From positions 18,858-82,857 of the forward strand of contig NZ_NHSJ01000121.1 in assembly GCF_002937075.1 (NCBI RefSeq): DNA of 64,000 bases, given 5' to 3'. Each line of letters begins with the position of its first letter. Positions within the stretch are counted from its first letter, which is position 1. The notes beneath the pieces are model-generated. The model ran no database searches, was not told the origin of the DNA, and saw only the letters and a list, made by a program, of their open reading frames with translations. The position numbers and the translations under genes were made by a program. Source of the DNA: Rhodoblastus sphagnicola. GTDB lineage: Bacteria; Pseudomonadota; Alphaproteobacteria; Rhizobiales; Beijerinckiaceae. Positions 58,377 to 64,000 of the stretch are shown here, piece after piece.

Positions 58377-60074
58377 TTACGCGGCGGCGTAATCCCTGAC
58401 GAACCCTTCGACGACCTGGCTGAGATCGACGGCCTGTTTGGACAGGCCGGTGGAGAGCGTCATGAGTTGGACCGAGGCGGAGCCGGTCGTTTCCGCCGCC
58501 TGGCCGACGCCAGCGATATTGTCGGTGACCTGGACGGTTCCCGCCGCCGCCTCGTGGCAGTTGCGCGAAATTTCGATGGTGGCGGCCCCCTGCTGCTCGA
58601 CGGCGCCGGCGATGACCGAAGTGGTCTCCTTGATGTTCGTGATGATCGCGCCGATCTCGTTCATCGACTTCACCGTGTCACCGGTGGCCGACTGTATCTC
58701 GGAAATCCTGGCGGCGATGTCAGCCGTCGCCTTCGCCGTCTGGCTCGCCAGCAGCTTCACCTCCGTGGCGACCACGGCGAAACCCTTGCCGGCCTCCCCG
58801 GCGCGAGCCGCCTCTATGGTCGCATTGAGCGAGAGCAGATTGGTCTGGTCGGCTATGCCCCGGATCAAATTGATAACATCGCCAATGGTCGAAGCCGCCT
58901 CGGCCAAGGCCGCGATACGGGCGTTGGAGGCTTTTGCTTCCTGGAAGGCGGTGTCGGCGACCTTGGCCGACTGGTTCACCTGTAGGGTGATTTCGTGCAC
59001 AGAGGCCGTGAGTTCCTCCGAGGCGGAAGCGACCGTCTGGACATTGGCGGCGGCCTGTCCGGCCGCGCCGGAGACCGCCTCGGCCTGGCGCGAGGTCTCT
59101 TCCGCCGCCGCCGAAAGGCTGTGAGCGGCCTCCGCGACCTCGCCGGAGGATTTGGTGAAGCCGCCGGCCAGCGTCTGCATGCGGCCGATAAAATCATGCG
59201 ACAGTTTCGCGCGACGGGCCAGCTGTTCGTGTTCCCTCTGCTCGCGCTCTTCGGCGTCAAGCCTCAGTTGTTCGGCATGGACAAGGCTGTCGCGCAGCCT
59301 TTCGGCCGCGGTCGCCATGTCGCCGATTTCGTCGCGGCGGTCCGTGCCCTTGATAGTCGCGCCAAGGTCATTGGCGGCGAGCGAACTCAGCGTGTCGGCA
59401 ATGTCGATCATGGGCCGGGCGATTTCGGCGCGGGTGAGCAGCGTGGCGCCCAACATCACAAGAGCGAACGAACCGAACACAGCGGCAAAGGTGGTCCAGA
59501 TTGTCCTGTACGTTTGGTCTGTTGCAAGGTCTCTGGTTTCGTTCGACTTCCTGACATCTTTATCGACGATGGCCTTGATGCTGGTTTGAATGGCGTCGAG
59601 CGCTGGCTCGCAAGTCCGTCCCATGTCAGAGGCAATGCGAGCCTTTTCGGCTGGATCGGTCGAGGCGCTGGCGCGCTTGACCATATCGGCGCAGGCGCCG
59701 GACAGCGTCAGTTGCATCCTGCTCTTCAAGTCTTGCAGGTCGCCGGCGTTCTCGGGCCGCAATTCCTCCGCCTTTCCGATATACTCAAACCATTGGGCGG
59801 AGAGGTCTTTGGTCATTTTTTCCGCCTCCGCGTTCGCCGCCTTCGTATCCGCGGCGATGTTCTTGTAGACGTACTCGCTGATTTGGGACGCCGCACGCGA
59901 CGCACGGGCAAGGACAAGGTTTGCGGCGACGGGCCGGTCGATGATTTCCGAGTAGCGATCGTTAATCGCACGCATTTGTGAGGCGCTGAACACGGTGACG
60001 CCGATCACGCAAACGCCAAGCGCGGCCAGGATCGATAGAAATTTTGCCATAATTGACAAGTTTTTGAATGACAT
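58377..60074 (-). CDS. Methyl-accepting chemotaxis protein
   Basis: A 565-residue chemoreceptor. TM1 spans residues ~10-30. A periplasmic four-helix-bundle domain (4HB_MCP type, ~35-190), TM2 (~192-214, [18 protein letters not shown]) and a HAMP domain ending [20 protein letters not shown] follow. The signalling domain hairpin tip is [39 protein letters not shown]. No CheR-binding pentapeptide ends the protein ([12 protein letters not shown]). ATG 60074 follows AAGGA by 8 nt; the frame remains open upstream. It lies beside pucBA, but no chemotaxis kinase genes are near. The ligand is unknown. Confidence 0.92.
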   Translation of the reverse strand: MSFKNLSIMAKFLSILAALGVCVIGVTVFSASQMRAINDRYSEIIDRPVAANLVLARASRAASQISEYVYKNIAADTKAANAEAEKMTKDLSAQWFEYIGKAEELRPENAGDLQDLKSRMQLTLSGACADMVKRASASTDPAEKARIASDMGRTCEPALDAIQTSIKAIVDKDVRKSNETRDLATDQTYRTIWTTFAAVFGSFALVMLGATLLTRAEIARPMIDIADTLSSLAANDLGATIKGTDRRDEIGDMATAAERLRDSLVHAEQLRLDAEEREQREHEQLARRAKLSHDFIGRMQTLAGGFTKSSGEVAEAAHSLSAAAEETSRQAEAVSGAAGQAAANVQTVASASEELTASVHEITLQVNQSAKVADTAFQEAKASNARIAALAEAASTIGDVINLIRGIADQTNLLSLNATIEAARAGEAGKGFAVVATEVKLLASQTAKATADIAARISEIQSATGDTVKSMNEIGAIITNIKETTSVIAGAVEQQGAATIEISRNCHEAAAGTVQVTDNIAGVGQAAETTGSASVQLMTLSTGLSKQAVDLSQVVEGFVRDYAAA

Positions 60075-60204
60075 ATCTTTTTCCTTCCGAAAACATCGAC
60101 GAACTCCAATGCTATTGACGGAAATCCGGCGAACGCCGCTTGAGGCGCGTTGTGCAACCTTGTTGCTGGAATGCACGTCAGGATTGAATATGGGCGTCGC
60201 TAAA

Positions 60205-60470
60205 ATATGGTTAACAGCGCGCATGTTTGGCGAATCGACTGTTATTGGCCGCGCTCTGGCGGCTGAACTTCGACGGCGTGGCGCGCGGGCGTGGGAAGTT
60301 GAAGGAATGATGGGCCACAAGCGGCCCGGCGTGATCGAAACCCGCGCCCAGTTCGCCCCTGATTACTCAGCCAGGGACGCAAGGCGATTGACGCCTATTT
60401 TGCCGACCTCGGTTTGACCGACGTCTGTCCTGAACCGGGCTGCGTGTTTTCGCGGATTGCGAAGCAATCT
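60205..60470 (+). pseudogene. Tyrosine recombinase (integrase) remnant
   Basis: Only the C-terminal part of a phage-type integrase remains: [20 protein letters not shown] (the His box), [15 protein letters not shown], then after a frameshift near 60372, AIDAYFADLG in another frame. Intact relatives, from memory, read GHKRPGVTETYAQFAPDY; here arginine replaces the nucleophilic tyrosine, so it cannot be active. The region upstream to 60106 is unrecognisable. It lies beside tRNA-Val, a typical integration target. Confidence 0.75.
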
Positions 60471-60514
60471 CGCGCACGACCGTATCAGTTGCATGTCGCC
60501 ACGCCGCTTCCAGG

Positions 60515-60570
60515 CCGGAAAAAGCGAAAGCCCCGGACGCTGGTTTAACCAGCAAGTCCGAGGCTTTATA
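60515..60570 (-). terminator. Terminator after tRNA-Val
   Basis: A long interrupted stem (AAAGCC-CGGAC-GCTGG with CCAGC-GTCCG-GGCTTT, loop TTAAA) is followed on the minus strand by CGCTTTTTCC, directly after the tRNA. Confidence 0.75.
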
Positions 60571-60572
60571 GA

Positions 60573-60647
<75 letters not shown>

Positions 60648-60742
60648 GAAACCGTTTTTGACGGCCCGTCAAGGGTGGAGGGTGTATATCGATTCGCCGT
60701 CGCCCGCGCAACCCTCAAGCCGACAGATTTTCGCCAGCCCGT

Positions 60743-61126
60743 TCAGGCGGCCAGCAGGCGCGTCACTTCGTTGACCAAATCCTTGAGATGGAATGGCTTC
60801 GACAGGATCTTCGCCTGCCGGGGCGCCTGATTGTCGGGATTGAGCGCCACTGCGGCGAAGCCAGTGATAAACATCACCTTGATGTCCGGGTCGAGTTCGG
60901 TGGCCCGGCGCGCCAGTTCGATCCCATCCATCTCCGGCATCACGATGTCGGTGAGCAAAAGCTCAAACGGCTCTTCGCGCAAGCGATTGTAGGCGGACAG
61001 GCCATTGTCGAAGGAAACAACGGTATAGCCGGCGTTCTGCAGCGCCTTGACCAGAAAACGACGCATGTCTGAATCGTCCTCGGCCAGCAGAATCTTGATG
61101 GATGCGGTTTCGTAGCGGTCGTTCAT
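60743..61126 (-). CDS. cpdR: Response regulator CpdR
   Basis: A 127-residue single-domain receiver. ILLAEDDSDMRRFLVKALQN holds the acidic pocket, LLTDIVMPEMDGIELARRA the phosphoacceptor Asp60, and FITGFAAVALNP and ILSKPFHLKDLVNEV the conserved Thr and Lys. The sequence agrees closely with rhizobial and Caulobacter CpdR, including the ending LLAA. Unphosphorylated CpdR primes ClpXP to degrade CtrA and other cell-cycle proteins, under CckA-ChpT. A near match to a CtrA box (TTAA-N7-ATAA, 61190-61204) lies about 65 bp upstream. It diverges from the amidohydrolase gene. Confidence 0.95.
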   Translation of the reverse strand: MNDRYETASIKILLAEDDSDMRRFLVKALQNAGYTVVSFDNGLSAYNRLREEPFELLLTDIVMPEMDGIELARRATELDPDIKVMFITGFAAVALNPDNQAPRQAKILSKPFHLKDLVNEVTRLLAA

Positions 61127-61361
61127 GGCGCCCTCGTTTCCTTGCCTCGATAAAGACCCTCCGTGGTAAAAAACAAGTGAAAAGCGGAGTTAAGGTTGCC
61201 ATAAAATGCCACGAAAGAACCGACTCCTTTATGGCGACGCTTTCAGGCAGGAAAACGGCAGGTGGACAAATTTTGTCGCAGGCCTCATCTTTAACATGTG
61301 GCGATCCGTCGCGGATCGTCAGCCTGGGCAACCACCAGCCGCGTTCGAGGCCTAGACGACC

Positions 61362-62273
61362 ATGCAGGCGAATCCGCCGCGCGCCGATTCTTCCGCCCCG
61401 CCGCCCTGCCAGACGGTGGAGCCGGAGGCGCTGACCTCGCCGCTCGTGTTCTCATCGCCCCATTCCGGTCGCTTCTATCCGCCCGAATTTCTCGCGGCGT
61501 CCCGCCTGTCCCCCCAGGCGCTCCGCTCGTCGGAAGACATGGCCGTGGACCATCTCTTCGCCGCCGTACCCCTGCATGGTGCGCCCCTCCTCAAGGCCAA
61601 TTACCCCCGCGCCTATCTCGACGTGAACCGGGAGGCCGGCGAACTCGATCCGAAATTGTTCGATCCGCCGCCACCCATGAACGCGAAATGTTCCTTGCGC
61701 GTGGCTGCGGGCCTCGGAGTCGCGCCGCGCGTCGTCTCGGAGGGCCAGGCGATCTATGGAGGGAAAATCCCGCTTGCGGAAGGTTTGGCGCGCATCGAAA
61801 GCGTTCACCGCCCCTATCATGCGCAACTCGGACTTCTAATGGAGCGCGCCGCGTCGAAATTCGGCGTCGCGCTCCTGATCGACTGCCATTCCATGCCGTC
61901 GCGCATGCCCACTGGCGACGCCCGCCGGCCCTACGAGCCGATCTCGGCGGACATTGTGATCGGCGATCGCTATGGCGCCAGTTGCGACGCGGGATTCGCC
62001 CATTGCGTCCACACATTCCTCACCGGCCTGGGCTATCGCGTCGCCCGCAACAAGCCTTATGCCGGAGGTTTCATCACGGAACATTACGCCGCGCGCGCGC
62101 GCAATCGCCACGCGCTTCAGATCGAGATCAACCGCGCGCTCTATATGAATGAGAAAACTTTTGAGCTCCTGCCCGCCTTCGAGCGCGTGAAAGCCGACAT
62201 GGCCCGGTTGGTCGCAACCATAGCCGCAGCGCCTCCGCTGGCTCGGGCCTTGTCGCGCCAAGCCGCTGAATAG
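61362..62273 (+). CDS. N-formylglutamate amidohydrolase
   Basis: A 303-residue enzyme of the HutG/N-formylglutamate amidohydrolase family. PLVFSSPHSGRFYPPEF contains the SPHSG metal-site motif, KANYPRAYLDVNREAGELDP the DxNR substrate motif, LIDCHSMPS another metal ligand region, and QIEINRALYMNE the C-terminal acid. It releases formate from N-formylglutamate, a late step of one histidine degradation route. No other hut gene is nearby; next to cpdR in Rhizobiales it may have another role. The first ~25 residues are Pro/Ala-rich and variable. Confidence 0.9.
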   Translation: MQANPPRADSSAPPPCQTVEPEALTSPLVFSSPHSGRFYPPEFLAASRLSPQALRSSEDMAVDHLFAAVPLHGAPLLKANYPRAYLDVNREAGELDPKLFDPPPPMNAKCSLRVAAGLGVAPRVVSEGQAIYGGKIPLAEGLARIESVHRPYHAQLGLLMERAASKFGVALLIDCHSMPSRMPTGDARRPYEPISADIVIGDRYGASCDAGFAHCVHTFLTGLGYRVARNKPYAGGFITEHYAARARNRHALQIEINRALYMNEKTFELLPAFERVKADMARLVATIAAAPPLARALSRQAAE

Positions 62274-62569
62274 GCAAAAAAAGAACCGCCAACTGTCGTC
62301 GGCGGCCCAAGTCTAGGGAGGAAACGCCCAATGAGGGCACGGTGGCGCGAGCGCCACACACATTAAATATGATGCGGCGCAGCACAAAATGCAATGGCGC
62401 TTTTCTCAGCTTTCTCATAATTTCCTAACACCCTGATCCCTCGAAACGAATTCAAGAGCTTGGCGGCGGGTCGCGCGGTGCGGCGCAAAAATTCTCGCGC
62501 CGCCTTTCCAGTGCTGGTCTCGCGCGGTGGTTCATGGCATGTCTGTGCCCAAGCAACCGGGAGAGCGGC

Positions 62570-63382
62570 ATGACGGCGATCGATTTCATACCTTTTGTGG
62601 AGCGGCTGGCGACGGTTTCCGGCGAAGCCATCATGCCGTTCTTTCGCACAGCCTTCGCACTCGAAGACAAGAATGTCGGCGGCGTGTTCGATCCGGTGAC
62701 GGAAGCTGACCGCGCCGCCGAAACCGCCATGCGCCGACTGATCGGCCAGACATTCCCCAGCCACGGTCTCATCGGCGAGGAATTCGGCTCGCGCGAGGCC
62801 GAATCGGAATATGTGTGGGTGCTCGACCCCATCGACGGCACGAAAAGCTTCATTTCGGGCCTTCCGATGTGGGGCACGCTGATCGGCCTGCTGCACAAGG
62901 GGGTTCCCTGCTACGGCATGATGAACCAGCCCTTCACGCGCGAGCGCTTTTTCGGCGACGGCCGCGCCGCCTATTGGACGGGCCATAATGGCGGCGGAGA
63001 GAAGACCACCCGCAGATTGCGCGTGCGCCCCTGCCTGGGACTGGATCGCGCCACCATTATGACCACCTCGCCAAAACTTATTCCTGAAAAACTTCGCCCG
63101 CGCTACGAGGCGCTGGAGGAAAAGACGCGGCTCTCGCGCTACGGCGGCGACTGCTACGCATATTGCATGCTCGCCGCCGGCCAGATCGACCTGGTGGTTG
63201 AGGCGGGCTTGAATGTTTACGACATTGTCGCGCTCATCCCGATCATCGAGGGCGCTGGCGGAATCGTCACCTCATGGGACGGCGGCGACCCCGCCCAAGG
63301 CGGCGCCGTCATCGCGGCCGGCGACAAGCGCGTCCACGAGGAGGCGCTGGAGATGCTTCGAGAGGGTTCGGGGACGGACTGA
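62570..63382 (+). CDS. hisN: Histidinol-phosphatase, inositol monophosphatase family
   Basis: A 270-residue magnesium-dependent phosphatase. LIGEEFGSREAESEYVWVLDPIDGTKSFI (given here as GEEFG and WVLDPIDGTKSF) supplies the metal ligands; SGLPMWGTLIGLLHKG, YGGDCYAYCMLAAGQIDLVV and GLNVYDIVALIPIIEGAGG are specific to the HisN branch. With a monofunctional HisB at 47 kb, HisN would complete dephosphorylation of histidinol phosphate. ATG 62570 follows GGGAGAG; a frame extension to 62534 is unconserved. The 296 bp upstream holds nothing clear. Confidence 0.92.
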   Translation: MTAIDFIPFVERLATVSGEAIMPFFRTAFALEDKNVGGVFDPVTEADRAAETAMRRLIGQTFPSHGLIGEEFGSREAESEYVWVLDPIDGTKSFISGLPMWGTLIGLLHKGVPCYGMMNQPFTRERFFGDGRAAYWTGHNGGGEKTTRRLRVRPCLGLDRATIMTTSPKLIPEKLRPRYEALEEKTRLSRYGGDCYAYCMLAAGQIDLVVEAGLNVYDIVALIPIIEGAGGIVTSWDGGDPAQGGAVIAAGDKRVHEEALEMLREGSGTD

Positions 63383-63569
63383 ATCAAGCGTATCTGGGCG
63401 ACAACACGCAGGAAATGATTGAAGCGAATCGGCAAGGGATAAGCGCGTGTTGAATCGGGCAAAAGTTTTTAGCGTCGCCCGGTTCTGCTTCGCTTGGGAT
63501 AGCCTTGAGGAGCGCGAGAAGCTTTCTCGCGCCAGGGACCATCGCGAGGGGCTTTGATTTTCCGGCGGC
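63383..63569. other. Gene-free stretch after hisN
   Basis: No gene, repeat or clear terminator is recognised between the hisN stop and the transposase remnant. Open frames on the minus strand are unlike known proteins. Confidence 0.35.
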
Positions 63570-63780
63570 GCCGCGTGGAAGTTCGCCCGCCGCCGCCAAT
63601 GTAGATTTTTCAACGTCTTTGGCCCGATTGCGGCGTCCAGGGAGTCAAGCCGACGAACGCAGCGATGATGTGTTGGTCGAGCGGTCCACGTTCACGGAAT
63701 TCATTGAGCAGGGTTCGGGCTACGGTGGACCTCCCCGGCATGGAGGCGAGCAAATCCCCTTGTCGCGCGAGACGCGCGAG
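63570..63780 (-). pseudogene. IS110-family transposase remnant
   Basis: On the minus strand DLLASMPG-RSTVARTLLNEF, then LDQHIIAAFVGLTPWTPQSG, correspond to the helix-hairpin-helix and C-terminal part of IS110/IS116/IS902 transposases (intact relatives read roughly SMPGVGPVVARTL and ALVGLAPWTRQSG). The PGVGP loop is damaged, and after QSGQRR the frame stops while YIGGGGR continues in another frame. No N-terminal DEDD domain or element ends are visible. The AT-rich DNA from 63900 to 63935 and the window end at 64000 hold nothing recognised. Confidence 0.62.
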
Positions 63781-64000
63781 TCTCGGCCGGTTTCGCGAAT
63801 GTCGCCATCGCGGCTTTCGCGCGCACGTTGCCGGTCTATCTGCAAATGCGGCGTTGGGGCGGCTGGAGGGTTTGGTAGTCCAAGGCATTGAAGTGGTGTG
63901 TTTTTTCAAATTTTCTTATTTTTTATGTTTAGAGCGCTTGACGGTTCCGGTTTGGAGGTCCTATACAGCGGCCATCGACGGCGTCGCCGCGGACTTGCGG

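Noticed and set aside
58000..58377. A 125-codon minus-strand frame between the chemoreceptor and pucB
   Set aside because: It runs through the puc promoter and operator and lacks a ribosome site.

Overview
The window reads as chromosome of a GC-rich alphaproteobacterium of the Rhizobiales (Hyphomicrobiales). A pucBA pair encodes LH2 antenna polypeptides that closely resemble, from memory, those of Rhodoblastus acidophilus, so a purple non-sulfur phototroph of the Rhodoblastus type is the best guess. CpdR, HrcA, RpoH, paired phasins, Omp25/31-type porins, the hisB-DUF2628-hisHAFE order and ~100-bp palindromic intergenic elements all fit this order.

Layout. 1-10.8 kb: surface-glycan region. 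It holds a radical SAM enzyme coupled to a flippase, a UDP-glucuronate decarboxylase, a polytopic membrane protein, rfbFGH for CDP-3,6-dideoxyhexose precursors, and a GT-C-like membrane protein. 10.9-13.5 kb: rpsO-pnp. 13.8-24.9 kb: an OmpA-domain protein, a YadGH-type ABC exporter, an amino-acid permease, a J-domain protein, hemW, an aromatic/aspartate aminotransferase, rpoH, a conserved membrane protein and purA. 25-31.7 kb: two porin paralogues, a PAS histidine kinase, two phasins and tRNA-His. 32-37 kb: ccmABCDG-aroA-cmk on the minus strand. 37-44 kb: acnA, mepA, an L,D-transpeptidase, a SemiSWEET, hrcA and coaA. 44-50 kb: hisB-DUF2628-hisHAFE, diverging from hslVU. 50-56.7 kb: efp diverging from epmA-epmB, then an MscS-type channel, a CAP lipoprotein and an alpha/beta hydrolase. 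57-64 kb: a parS-like site, pucBA with a PpsR-type operator, a chemoreceptor, an integrase remnant beside tRNA-Val, cpdR, an N-formylglutamate amidohydrolase, hisN and an IS110-type remnant.

How the parts connect. Four perfect TTAA-N7-TTAA boxes (CtrA consensus) lie just upstream of the radical SAM gene, both porins and the histidine kinase, and cpdR has a near match. Envelope and glycan functions here may therefore be cell-cycle controlled. The EF-P beta-lysylation set (efp, epmA, epmB) is complete and clustered. The pucBA promoter has its -35 box inside the PpsR palindrome, which suggests direct occlusion. The parS-like site, with hslVU, his genes and hrcA nearby, suggests a position near the chromosome origin.

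No CRISPR array, intact prophage, complete insertion sequence or defence system was seen. The best leads for something under-described are the CtrA-boxed radical SAM/flippase pair and the palindromic elements whose terminal CTAG supplies the stop codons of neighbouring genes.
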